Shown: one piece after another, positions 1 through 9,902 of the stretch
How the letters are laid out: each line of letters starts with the position of its first letter
Position numbering within the stretch: the first letter of the stretch is position 1
Assembly (NCBI GenBank): GCA_963971425.1
Contig: OZ020514.1
Location: 13,955,218-14,019,217 of the forward strand
Length of the DNA: 64,000 nt
From: Bryoerythrophyllum caledonicum
Lineage: Eukaryota; Streptophyta; Bryopsida; Pottiales; Pottiaceae
Direction of reading: 5' to 3'
The notes under the pieces: generated by a model
The model's input: the letters and a program-made list of their open reading frames with translations, nothing else
Told to the model about the DNA's origin: nothing
Database searches by the model: none
Program-made: the position numbers and the translations under genes

Positions 1-30
1 GTTGAAGAAGGCCAGCTCCGGCCTGATCAA

Positions 31-528
31 CTATAGCTCCATCCGAGCGACCTCCTTTATCTTTCTTCGATCGACCCAGTCCCGAGCGCTGTAGCGATCC
101 TCCAACACAGAAGTCGGCTGCTTTACGACTACCTTAGGATAAGGTAGTTTTTGCGATGGCCCTGATCGATTGAGACTGTGCTTGCACAATTTTGCGTGAT
201 CAGCCTCGGTCATGTTGCCGAAAAACTTGAAGAACTCGCGCGTCAGAACCCCATCCTTCTCAGGCACCCAAGACTTGGCGTCCTTGAACTTTGCCAAGGG
301 CGTTGGAGACGAATCGACGTTGATGAGGTCGCCATGCGTCGCCGAAGAGATGATATCCGACCAGAGTTTGAAGGTCTCATCGGTCGAGGTGATGATCTTC
401 ACCTCGTTCGTAATCGAGAGCTCTTTCACCTTTTCAGCTTTCTTGAGCGTTGCCTGGCTCTTTGCAACGTCGATCATTGCAAAGCGCTCACGAACCGCGT
501 TAAGAAATGGCCGCGCAGAAATTAACAA
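31..528 (-). CDS. Downstream exon of the element A ParB-like gene (unrecognised domain)
   Basis: An open frame of about 165 codons on the minus strand lies just downstream of the ParB-like exon at 736-2,166 and ends at a TAG at 31-33. The first ORF codon is TTG, so this is an exon and not a gene start. The intervening segment (about 529-735) starts with a good donor (GAG|GTAATA at 736/735) and holds two element A palindromes. The protein is rich in Lys, Asp and Glu and resembles no family I know. By position it corresponds to the exon at 56,087-57,535 of element B, but sequence similarity is weak by eye. Confidence 0.45.
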   Translation of the reverse strand: MLISARPFLNAVRERFAMIDVAKSQATLKKAEKVKELSITNEVKIITSTDETFKLWSDIISSATHGDLINVDSSPTPLAKFKDAKSWVPEKDGVLTREFFKFFGNMTEADHAKLCKHSLNRSGPSQKLPYPKVVVKQPTSVLEDRYSARDWVDRRKIKEVARMEL

Positions 529-585
529 TGTAAAATTAGATTATATTCTGAGCAGTTCATAATCGTGTTCAGCAGGATCTGGAGC

Positions 586-616
586 TGCAAGTTAGCTCGA
601 GTCGAGCTAACTTGCA
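586..616. repeat. Element A palindrome in ParB-gene intron (copy 1)
   Basis: A near-perfect 31-bp inverted repeat is centred on 601. Its core is TTAGCTCGAGTCGAGCTAA, extended on both sides by TGCAAG/CTTGCA. It lies in the intron between the ParB-like exon and the next exon. Confidence 0.9.
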
Positions 617-682
617 ACCTGCGAGTACACACTAAAAGTGATGAAATCCACATTTAATACTATACAGAAAATTAGTAAGCAC

Positions 683-712
683 GCAAGTTAGCTCGAGTCG
701 AGCTAACATGCA
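683..712. repeat. Element A palindrome in ParB-gene intron (copy 2)
   Basis: This is a second copy of the same palindrome, with arms GCAAG and CATGC (one mismatch). It lies in the same intron, 97 bp from the first copy centre to centre. Confidence 0.9.
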
Positions 713-735
713 GGACCTTGGTTTAGTAATATTAC

Positions 736-2166
736 CTCAAACTTCTTGTCATTTGCATTCTCAATTGCCGTTCTCCGACCTGATTTGTGAGACCCGCGAA
801 CGCCTGCGGCAGAGTGCTTTGGCATTGGTCTCCCAGCTTGGATCCACAAAGCCCGAGAGCCGAGGATATTGGTTGCCCACGTTGGCTTGAATTGGACCAA
901 ATGATTGACGCGATTATAATACGCGGAAATCTTCCTTAGCTTCTCTGGATCCTGCGTCCAGACAATATAACACTGCCATGTTCGGAAGTGCCTTCTCATC
1001 ACCTCCGGGACGTTGCCGTTAATCATCGCCTTTGATGCTGCAACACTGTGCTGACCGTTGATGATGTAGTACTCGCAGTCACTGAGCTCCTCAACGGTCG
1101 TAGGCATGACATCGAGCTTCGGCATGACGCAGAGAGTCTGCTTCTGTGTCTTGTCTGGCATTTGGAGGTAGTAATGCTTTAACTCCTCCATACCCCGAGG
1201 TTCAAATGCACGGATCGTCCACTCCGACGGTGCATTATGCAACCTCATCACGTCGAGCTCGATCTTCATCTCCCTGTCTCCTTGGAAGAAGCAGCTCTGA
1301 CACTCCGTCCAGAATTTCTGGTAAATCCGTTGGACGTTGTTGTAGTCGATTTCCTCTCCAAACCCGAGCGCATGTGGGAGATCGGAGAGTGCGGAGGCCA
1401 TCAAATTGGCCATCTCCTCCTTTGAATGGAGCTTCGTCTTCTTCCTGGAAGAGGTCTCAGGCTTCTTGGCAGCTGAGCGCTTCTTGACGGGGGAAGCAGA
1501 CAGCGTGTTGCGCAGGGTGCTTCGACTTGTTCTCGCGCCAGGTGTTCTAACCGGTACCGACGCTTGGCTCATATCCTGGCTACTGGTCACGGCCCCCGAA
1601 ACTATCGATATTTCTATCGGGCGTCTTACCGCGATATTTTTTGCCTTCTCTAGAGCGGCAAAGGTAGTCATTCTCGATAGAATGACGCGGAGTTTGTTCG
1701 CTACAGCCTTAGCTTTCAACGGTTGACCACTACTAGTCTCCCATTTTTTTTGGGAGATTTCGTGGTCAACCTGAGCCACTATTTCTTCAAATTTAGACGG
1801 CCTAAGAGAATCGACTAAATCCTTGATACAGAAGGGAGATGAATTATTGTTTACTAGAATAGTAAACAAATAAGGATCTACGGACGCAGTGGTTGTCTCA
1901 CACAACACCTTCATGTGATCTTTATCCTCGTGGATTACATCCGTAATTTTGGTCGTGAAGTCAATGTGCTGAGGTTCGACGATGTCACCAGCGAAGGTCT
2001 GACCGAAGACTAGATTATCAGTGAACGTGGCCCAAAGAAGCGTCCACTTCAACGTCATGGATGGGTCCTTGAGCTCCCAGCAATCCAAGTGGTTGTTGTC
2101 ATCTCCATCGTCATCATCATGGTCGACGAGCTTTGGTTGGAAGAAGTGCTGCAGCTGATTCACCAT
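736..2166 (-). CDS. ParB/DGQHR-like protein of element A
   Basis: The frame is open from 2,190 to 703. I start at the ATG at 2,166-2,164, because the upstream GTG lies across a probable acceptor (GTGCAG). I end at a donor, GAG|GTAATA, at 736. The protein has about 477 residues in this exon. An acidic N-terminus (Asp run near residue 16) is followed by a basic, NLS-like stretch near residues 225-250 (KKRSAAKK, RKKTK). A ParB/sulfiredoxin-like domain covers roughly residues 300-430. It reads as a beta strand with LDVMRLHNAP, then a GMEEL helix, then the signature YYIINGQHSVAA near residue 370. In the ParB/Srx and DGQHR families this loop reads GERRxRAA or GQHRxxA. Here the loop Arg is Ser, so CTP or ATP handling may be changed. 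The homologue in element B is at 54,558-55,905. A DNA-binding or partition-like role is inferred. Confidence 0.6.
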
Positions 2167-2253
2167 CCGGTCTCTCTCTGATCTGCACACACGAAATCGA
2201 GCACAAATATTAGATTGCGAAATTGATCATCCAATTAGGATAGAGAGATTACC

Positions 2254-2600
2254 CTTTAGCTCGAGTCGAGCTAAAGTGTAACCATATACAAGTATGTCAA
2301 TAATACTCATCAACAAAATATAGTTATTTGTAAAAAAATTCCTAGACCCTTTCAATCAATTCATGTCCTCTTCTTGTTCAACTCCCTTAAACCGCGGAAA
2401 AGCTTACGAACCAATCCAATCACTCACGAACCGCAGGATATGAGATTCTCAAGTGGTTGGAACGGGACTGAAGCTCATGCACGATTCAGGAGAGGTGAAC
2501 GAAAAGTAGACATGAGTTGAGATACTAGACTGCAATTACACGGTGATAACATTGTTGTATTTAAGCAAATGCTTTATCTTTAGCTCGACTCGAGCTAAAG
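2254..2600. repeat. Element A palindromes near the ParB-gene start
   Basis: Two perfect copies of CTTTAGCTCGA-C/G-TCGAGCTAAAG lie at 2,254-2,276 and 2,578-2,600. They fall in the presumed first intron of the ParB-like gene, upstream of its coding exon. The DNA between them, and on to about 2,930, also contains two related ~300-bp blocks (2,340-2,560 and 2,660-2,850, each with a motif like TCAAGTGGTTGGA), so this stretch is partly a degenerate direct repeat. Confidence 0.8.
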
Positions 2601-2936
2601 TGCTATTACATAGAATGTAAAACTGAACAGTTCTGACACTTACAATATTCATTCGGACGACTTTCCTAGACTTTTTTATTCAATTCATGGCTACTTCTCG
2701 TTCAACTCTCAAAACTATGGAAGAGCTTCAGTTCCGCTTTAATCACTCATGAACCTCACTCTTCGAGGTTCTCAAGTGGTTGGAGCGGGACTGAAGCTTT
2801 TGCACACTAGTGAAAGGTGAACGAGAAGTTGACATGAGTTAAGTCATAGATATCATTGGTAAACTTAGCTTTTGGAACGTTTTAAGTCCGAATGTAGTTG
2901 TGTTTGAGTTGTTGTTTAAGTTCATTGTTTTACAAT

Positions 2937-3413
2937 TTAGCTCAATTCGAGATAAAGTGTGTTGGCTTTACTCAAAGGCCATGACTTTTTTCAAACCCAG
3001 AGTTTGAGAGTATATATTAAGATTACACTTCTAGGAGCCGGCTTTAGCGCAACCGAAGACGTACTCAGTCGTACATTTTAGCTCGAGTCGAGCTATTATG
3101 TGACCTTTATAGTGCATTATAGTCCACACTTTAGCTCGAGTCGAGCTAAAGTAGGCCTTTACTGTGCACATTTGGCCACACTTAAGCTCAAGTCGCGCCA
3201 AAGTGCGCTCTCCAGTGTGCTTCATTGGTCACACTTTACATCGAGTCGAGTTAAAGTGCAGCCAAAAGAGCACACTTGAGAGCGCACTTTAGCTCGACTC
3301 GAGCTAAAGTGTGGCCAAATGTGCACAGTGGAGGCCCACTTTAGCTCGAGTCGAGCTAAAGTGTGGACAATAGTGCAATATGGATTTCCCACATTAGCTC
3401 GACTCGAGCTAAA
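2937..3413. repeat. Regular array of element A palindromes, ~52.7-bp spacing
   Basis: Palindrome centres lie at 3,087, 3,140, 3,192, 3,245, 3,298, 3,350 and 3,403, so the steps are 53, 52, 53, 53, 52 and 53 bp. A degenerate copy sits near 2,947. Copies at 3,192 and 3,245 are imperfect; the others keep the CTCGA-N-TCGAG core. Most arms extend to CACTTTAGC/GCTAAAGTG. Spacers are more diverged than the palindromes. The array lies in the presumed intron 1 of the ParB-like gene. Confidence 0.85.
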
Positions 3414-3994
3414 CTGTGTTCATTGAATAGCTTATTTATTGCAGATTGTACAGATTCGTCATTCGTTACATGATACTGAAGGCGTAGGATTTAGGGCTCC
3501 TAGGTGAGAGTATGGATTTTACCTTTCAGCCATTGGTTATGAACCTTAATCCCAGACAAATTCTGCTGGAACTAGACTTCCTACAACAACAATTACAAAC
3601 CCACACACAAAATCAATCGAAGTAGCACATGGAAACCAAAACATTGAAATCCTTCACATTGAAATCAACACTTTGAAATGAGCACATTGAAATTCAGCAC
3701 TTTGAAATAAACACATTGAATTCAGCACATTGAAACAATGACATTGAAACCAGTACATTCAAACTAAACAGAAAGTAGCACATTTACACCGGCACAAACC
3801 AACACATTTAAACTAGCACAGACCACCACAAACCACCACAAACCACCACATTTAAACCAGCACATTGAATACACACTCTCATCTACGTGCTCACACATAC
3901 ATCAAAAGCAATGCTACACATATATTATGTTTCAACAGATCATATCAAAAGCAAAACTAGACAAATATCAAAAGAAATGCAAGACTGAATGAGT
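3414..3994. repeat. Intron sequence with degenerate CACATTGAAA repeats
   Basis: About 15 loose copies of CACATTGAAA or CACTTTGAAA lie between 3,600 and 3,870, giving A/C-rich simple sequence with no ORF. The rest of this stretch is AT-rich with nothing recognisable. It lies between the palindrome array and the leader exon, within the presumed intron 1 of the ParB-like gene. Confidence 0.6.
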
Positions 3995-4002
3995 GCACTT
4001 AC

Positions 4003-4245
4003 CTTTAAAATTGAGAAATCCGACTAGAAAAGCTGGAAGTCTTGTTACTTTTTCACGTCAATCCTCCGCGCACGGCCGTTTCAGACTCTATGTGCTCACA
4101 GAAACTCACGGAAACTCACACACACTCACAGAAACTCACACACACTCACAGAAACTCACACACTCACAGAAACTCACAGATACTCACACAAACTCTCACA
4201 AACTCACACAATCTCACACAATTTCACGCAAACAGCCCTAAACTC
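4003..4245 (-). other. Presumed 5' leader exon of the element A ParB-like gene
   Basis: On the minus strand this is a GTGAGT/TTTCTGTGAGTG-repeat tract followed by a less repetitive part. It ends in a strong donor, AAAG|GTAAGT, at 4,003/4,002. Element B has a matching arrangement before its ParB-like gene: a GTGAGT-rich tract at 52,755-52,860, then a short GC-richer part and a donor GAG|GTAAGAA at 52,938. The shared architecture is the main evidence, and no protein start is claimed here. The transcription start is unknown. Confidence 0.4.
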
Positions 4246-5224
4246 TAGCGCTACTGTGTACACGAACTCACACAACAAAAAATCACACGTCCTACAAACC
4301 CTATCCGCAGGAAACCCTAGACTCCTGGAAAATTGTGCACGAAAGCCTAAACGCAGCACTACAGTGTACACAAACATAACAAACCCTGTAGATAACGAAA
4401 CTAACACAAACCAACGCATCAACTCACAAAACTCACAAAACAACGCCTGGAAGTACACAGAAAACCTGGACTGCAACGAAAAGAGTAGAAAAAAAGGCTC
4501 GCGCCACGATTTCGTGGGGTACTTAATGGGCCACCTAAAGCCGTGAGGGTCGAAACCCTGTGGCCGTTCGGTGCTCCCGAGATACCCTCGGGATACCCTT
4601 TGCGATATTGGGGTGTGACTCCCGGGTAGTAATGCCGGATGCACCACAAATCATTCACCTTCGTTACTGATACCCGGATTTTTAAGAAGCCAATTTAATT
4701 TTACCAGAATAAGTTCAAGATATTACACGCGTGTAGTATTTTCAGTACTTGTAAGTTTCCAACACAATTTTTCGGAGCCATTAACACTACAATTTTGCAT
4801 ATTTTGGGGCAACGAACAAGTAGCAAAAGAAAAGTGATTATTTCCAATTTCATTCGTATGATCTCAATTAAAACTTCTAAATTGACATTTTCTCAATAAT
4901 ACTCAAACTTGGATTGGACGAAAGTGAACGTTTATAGTGTTTAGTGTTTAGTTTTCTTTCATGGTTTTAGTGGATCGGTTGGCTTTCACTTCACTCGATT
5001 TCAATTTTTGCATTATACAAGGAGTATATTCATTACCATCGATATATATAAGTTCCTCCTACACCAATTATTAGGTGAAGCACACTTAAGAGAGTTTTAA
5101 AGCTACGATTTTAAGATTCTATTACTTTGAATTCAAGTTTTGCTTTTTTATGAGTTTGATATTATTTACTATGAGAATCGAACAGACAATAAGTATGTTA
5201 AGACCACATCTTGCAATTGTATAA
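4246..5224. other. Element A core, left part: no gene seen
   Basis: This is mixed AT-rich DNA without a convincing ORF. A GC-richer patch at 4,500-4,670 contains a B-box-like GGTCGAAACCC near 4,549 and a small inverted repeat GAGATACCCTCGGGATACC, but no cloverleaf can be drawn. It may be a remnant of a short element. Confidence 0.4.
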
Positions 5225-5345
5225 TTATAAAATAAATGCCGGTTCACACTTTAGCTCTATTGGAGCTAAAGTGTGCATATTTTCTTTTTAGTTCCCTACA
5301 TTTACTGATGGTGTACACTTTAGCTCTAATAGAGCTAAATTGTGA
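5225..5345. repeat. Variant palindromes in element A core
   Basis: Two inverted repeats of the form TTTAGCTCTA-N-GAGCTAAA, flanked by CACAC/GTGTG, lie near 5,249-5,275 and 5,320-5,343. Each is followed by a related stretch near TTTTTAGTTC..TGCATTTA. The same ~60-bp unit recurs at 6,970-7,125 and 12,425-12,600. Confidence 0.75.
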
Positions 5346-5399
5346 ATTTTTTCTGTACTTTTCACTTCATTTTGCTTTTACTGTAACGGTACAAATACA

Positions 5400-5770
5400 A
5401 TTGTTAGAGCATCTCCACCCCTGACGGAGAATTTTCCACCCCAACGGGAAGGTGCCCAAGTTTGAGATGAAGTGAGGGGGATTACCCTTTTCCCCCCGCA
5501 CCGTCCCCGAATTGGCCACTGTGAGTGCCAGCTCCCAGCACTAACGCCATAGTAGGCTAATTTTTTTGGAGGTTTTTATTGATTTCTTTTAATTCCCTCG
5601 TGTAATTTCATGCTCGAACACATGCTCCCGGGGAATTTTGGTGTCCCTTGTATTTTTTGTAAATTTATCGTTTAGAAGAACCGGCGCCGCCACTCCAGTG
5701 GGCCGGGACACCGGCCTAGGCCTCACGGAGTGGGCTTTACCGTGTTTATTCTTGCATTCCGGTCCCTTAG
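5400..5770. mobile_element. Possible MITE-like insert (GC-rich patch)
   Basis: A GC-rich island interrupts AT-rich DNA. It begins with GAGCATCTCCACCCCTGACG, which resembles the GAGCATCTCCA start of several plant hAT/Harbinger-type MITEs. I could not define a matching inverted end or target duplication, so the identification is tentative. Confidence 0.25.
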
Positions 5771-6969
5771 CCCCGGTGGAGATTCTTTTTTTCTAGTACA
5801 CTATTTGTCAACAAGTTGGCAACTAGTTTTAGCCACCATTGTCCTGAATATTATCCCTCATTCGTTCACCTACTATTGTTCATTTCGTAATAGCCCTCTA
5901 TCAAAACTCTTCCCTAGCACACAATTTTGATACTTGATAAATAGTATAAGCTCAAAATCTTCTGCCTACCGGTCGCCATGCATTTTTTCATCGTCTCATC
6001 TTCAACGTCAATTTCTTATCTTCTTATCCACAACTATTCTCATTCCCATCTCTTGCATTTTCTTTACATTTTTTAGTATTATCTAATGAATATTTAATGT
6101 GTAATCAAATATTTAGCCAATAACTAATGACTTTGTAATGATTTTTTATAGGATAATTCATGTATATTGGTATATCTGTAACTTTTATGCACAATTAAAG
6201 AATACTGAAATTTTATTTAATGAATGTTGGAAGTTTCAAAAGTATATTTATGATATTTTATTAATATTTATATATTTTATGATTATTTATAGAGTATTTA
6301 ATGTATTGTTAATGAATAGTTAATGAATAGTGCATAAATTTCTAATGTAAAATTAGTGTGTATTTGAATATTTAATGAGTATTAAATTAATATTTACTGA
6401 ATATGTAATGCACATTGAATGCATATTATGTGATGGATATCTAATGAGTATTTTAATTGTATTCCTATATTTATTGTATGCTAAAGTTTTTTCCTTTTCC
6501 AATATTCCTTTCTTTTCTCATTTTCGTTTCTAGAAGAATGTTCTTATATTTCCAATCTTCTACTTGTAGTTTCATTTTCCCTCCATATTTTACATTCTAC
6601 TTTGTCCAATTTTTTATATTTTCCTTTTGCTCCATACCTACGTCCGATTATTCCCAAGCTCTTTCTTGCAAATTCTTCCTTTTCTACATGCACTCAACCC
6701 TTCTTACTATGATGCTCAAGATGTAATCAAATCATGATTAAGGTTCCCTACAGTAACTGTCCACAAGTATAAAACTGCATGTTCAACTATTTACTAGGAT
6801 TGACATTTAGTGTAGTAGTTGGCATTTAATGTAATATAGTTTTGTCACTGCACTTATTGTAAATTTTACAATTACTGTATGGATTCCTATTTAGTGTCCA
6901 CTACAGTAGAAGCCATCTTCTGTATACTGGAGCTACATAGTGCATTTTTGCTTTCTAATCTACTCCATT
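5771..6969. other. AT-rich core sequence, no gene
   Basis: This is strongly AT-rich, with a degenerate TTTAATGAATA-type repetition at about 6,060-6,450 (many TAATGAATA/TATTTAATG words). The short ORFs here are chance readings of that simple sequence. Nothing else is recognisable. Confidence 0.5.
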
Positions 6970-7125
6970 TAGTGATGGTGCACAATTTAGCTCTAGTAGA
7001 GCTAATCTGTGCATATTATCTTTTTAGTTCACTGCACCTAGTGATGAGGCACACGTTAGCACCAGTGGAGCTAAAATGTGTGCACACACTCCTTTTAGTT
7101 CATTGCACGTAGTGATGGTGCACAC
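6970..7125. repeat. Variant palindromes in element A core (second set)
   Basis: There are two copies of the GTGCACA-TTTAGCTCTAGTAGAGCTAA-type unit, at about 6,980-7,012 and 7,048-7,082, and a truncated one at about 7,110. They share the TTTTTAGTTCACTGCA linker with the sets at 5,225 and 12,425. Confidence 0.75.
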
Positions 7126-8520
7126 CTCTGCTAAAAACCGATCTGATGTATGTGCAATGTGTATTTCCACTTCTACAAACAATCATTTTGAACTCCGTAC
7201 TTCTCTTTATGGATAAGTATTTCACAAGTGGAATAGTAATCTTTTGAATTTTAAAAGGATTTTCAAAATATGTGGATCTAAATCTCCAATAGTAATATTA
7301 AAAAGCAAACAAATATGACGATCCCCTAGTTTTTAGTGGATATGAAGTCTAAGTATTCTTGATACCTTAAATCAATAATATGTGACAATGTGCGAAAATG
7401 TATGAATTGGGATGTAATCTTATTTTTCACTAGAAAAATAACATATTCTTTCACAATATCATTTGTTCCAATATTACTTCTATGTATTGAAAATACCACA
7501 TTCCATACTGTGTCATAGCAAAAGGTTTTTTAGGTTGCTCGACGTGCCGGCAATCGAGAAGTTTCTCTTTTGGCTCGCATAACTTTAAATGAAGACGTTC
7601 ATTGAGAAAATAAATTACTTATAAATATGCCTCTCATTGAGAAAATACATTATTTATAAATATGCCTCATGACTTTTATCATCCTTCTACAAAATTTTGA
7701 GAATTTAAAATATAATTTGCGACCACTACAACGTGCTCAAAAACTAATTATTCCATTTTTGCATGTATAAATAAATTCAAAATTACTTACATTACGAACA
7801 TTAAATTATGCCTGATGCACTAAGTGATACACTTTGTATTAGTTATATTTTATATTTTGATTATCATTTTTTTGTCATGAGGAGGTCTCTCCGTTTCTTG
7901 TTTAAATCTTTTAGTATTGTTCCACTCTCTATGTTTTACAAATGACAAAGTCTTCAATTTCACGTCAAAACATGAAATAAATTGTGTATGGTCAAGAATT
8001 CTTCCATCTTTAATGTCATGCTTAGATTGCCACACCCTAAAGTCATGAAAATACAATGTGAACTCAAGAATAAGATATTTTAATCCAAATATTAGTTTGC
8101 GCACATTTCAAGTCTTTCACTACCTCTAAGTGGAAAGTAACCAATTTCAATTGCAAATCTAGACCATGGGGACATTGGGATTCTTGCCAAAGAATGCACA
8201 TTCTAAATTGATGACGAAATAGTTACATGATGCACATTTTTAAAACCCCAAAGAAATGATGTTCAAAGCATGTTTGAATACATACTTTTTTGCTAAAAAT
8301 ACACGTGCACATATAATATGTTTTTTTGTTTTTTTAAATGCTACTCGTTTGTTAAGGTCTTTGATTTCAACATAATAGATAAGTCCTATTTGGATTGTAA
8401 TAAAAATTATTTCTAATCATCTCAATATCTTCTCTACATTTCCCTATACCTTAGTTGAATTGTCAATATCATGAATCTTCAAAGTATTATTATATTGAAA
8501 TGAAATGACATCAGAAGATA
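7126..8520. other. AT-rich core sequence, no gene
   Basis: There is no ORF with coding character. A short direct repeat, CTCATTGAGAAAATA..TTATAAATATGCCT, occurs at about 7,597 and 7,631. Otherwise nothing is recognisable. Confidence 0.5.
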
Positions 8521-8660
8521 ACACCTAAACCAAGGACCCTAAACCCTGAATTCTAAACCTGAACCTAAATTCCAAATCCTAAACCCGAAACTTCAAACCC
8601 TAAACCCTAATCCTAAACCCTAAACCTAACCCTATCCAAAACCCTGAGCGTTACCCTAAA
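8521..8660. repeat. Degenerate plant telomere-like tract (CCCTAAA)
   Basis: Many imperfect CCCTAAAC words (for example AAACCCTAAACCCTAATCC) lie just upstream of the presumed leader exon of the DUF7869 gene. The tract is internal and degenerate, so it is not a chromosome end. Element B has related TTTAGGG-like tracts at the equivalent place in its core. Confidence 0.85.
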
Positions 8661-8739
8661 ACCGTGTATACAACTCGCATGTGCGAGTATATTCGAGGTA
8701 TGTACCCTTCCTTATTTTAGTCAACCGGGAAATAGTTGA

Positions 8740-9037
8740 TTCAGTTTCCCGCTAAGATTTCGAATTCGCACTTTTTAGGAGCTGTGGAAAAGTTCCCCCC
8801 CACCAATTCCGAAGTTTCCTCCCGCTTGTTCTGAAACGGTCGTGTGTCCGTGAGTGACCTCGCCCATCCTCGAAAACTTTCTTCATTTGTTTCCTTCTCA
8901 CTTTGGTTGCTGTGCAAGGTTGTTGTGGAGAGGCTTGGAGGTAGTACGACTGTCGGAGCTTGAAGAGGGCAACACCTATAGGTTGCGCTCGGTTGAGCAG
9001 GTGAGGCAACAACGCACCGGTTGTCTTTTTCATAAGG
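8740..9037 (+). other. Presumed 5' leader exon of the element A DUF7869 gene
   Basis: This GC-richer stretch lies between the telomere-like tract and the palindrome array. It ends with TTTCATAAG|GTACACAA at about 9,037, a plausible donor. In element B the equivalent position (minus strand, about 48,100 down to 47,742) has a similar stretch ending in CTACG|GTACTATC. Short ORFs occur but none is convincing. Leader status is inferred from the matching layout. Confidence 0.35.
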
Positions 9038-9270
9038 TACACAATGTATACTTCTTCTATTCTCTAGGCACAGTCTCTAGCAATTAGGATGTGACAGTGT
9101 GTAGGGTTATTGCGGTGGTTCAAGTTGCTACTGTGATTTTGAAGCATCAGTGAGAGTTTCTTGACGACGAACGAAAAGATTTGGGTTGTAGTATATAGAG
9201 AATCAGATTCATAGGCTGAAGAGTTTTCGCATACAAATCCCGAAAAAGGCGCCGAGAATCAAGGAAGGAC

Positions 9271-9610
9271 AGTTTAGCTCGACTCGAGCTAAACTATCGG
9301 TAAATATCATTATCGTCAATTTAGCTCGAGTCCAGATAAACTGTCCTTCGAAAGAAAGTATGATAATTTAGCTCGAGTCAAGCTAAACTGTCAATATCGT
9401 ATGACAGTGTAGCTCGTCTGTAGCTAAATTGTCCTACTATATTGTTTCGACAGTTTAGCTCGACTCAATCTAAACTGTCTTACCTTCTTTCGAAGGACAG
9501 TTTATCTCGACTTGAGCTAAACTGTTGTACCTTATTTTCTATGTCTTTTTAACTCGACTCGGGATAAAATGACATTGCGTCTTATAGTCATCAAATCAGG
9601 TCGGATCGGG
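9271..9610. repeat. Element A palindrome array, ~47-bp spacing, in DUF7869 intron 1
   Basis: Centres lie at about 9,283, 9,330, 9,377, 9,418, 9,464, 9,511, 9,558 and 9,604, mostly 46-47 bp apart with one 41-bp step. The first copy is perfect; the rest have 1-5 mismatches from TTAGCTCGACTCGAGCTAA. Arms often extend to ACAGTTTAGC/GCTAAACTGT. Spacers differ from one another. Further degenerate copies lie at about 9,705-9,725 and 9,780-9,800. Confidence 0.85.
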
Positions 9611-9902
9611 CTAAATTGTCACTGTCAAGGGTGAGATAATTTCATATTCGGATTAAAACTAATCGCATGAAATATTATTCTAGTCATATAATATCCCATG
9701 TGTTTACCTCGAGTTGAGCTAAATTTGCTTGTTCTACAATGTCAATTCACTTGAATCATATGTATTTTCAAGCGCCAAACTTTACCTCGATTCGAGCATA
9801 ATTACCCTCTTCATATGCTTCTTCATTGATGTCTATTCCTACAAGGTATTCACCCATTCTTATTTCGCGGGGTTATTTAATGTTTACCTCATTGGAATGC
9901 AG

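Noticed and set aside
212-562. Plus-strand ORFs opposite the element A exon (178-525, 212-562)
   Set aside because: They are shadows of the minus-strand exon, without motifs of their own.
3031-3225. 64-codon minus-strand ORF over the palindrome array
   Set aside because: It is a translation of the palindromes (repeated ARLELK); not a gene.
4500-4670. tRNA or tRNA-derived SINE (B-box-like GGTCGAAACCC)
   Set aside because: No A box at the proper distance and no cloverleaf could be drawn; kept only as a note in the core region.
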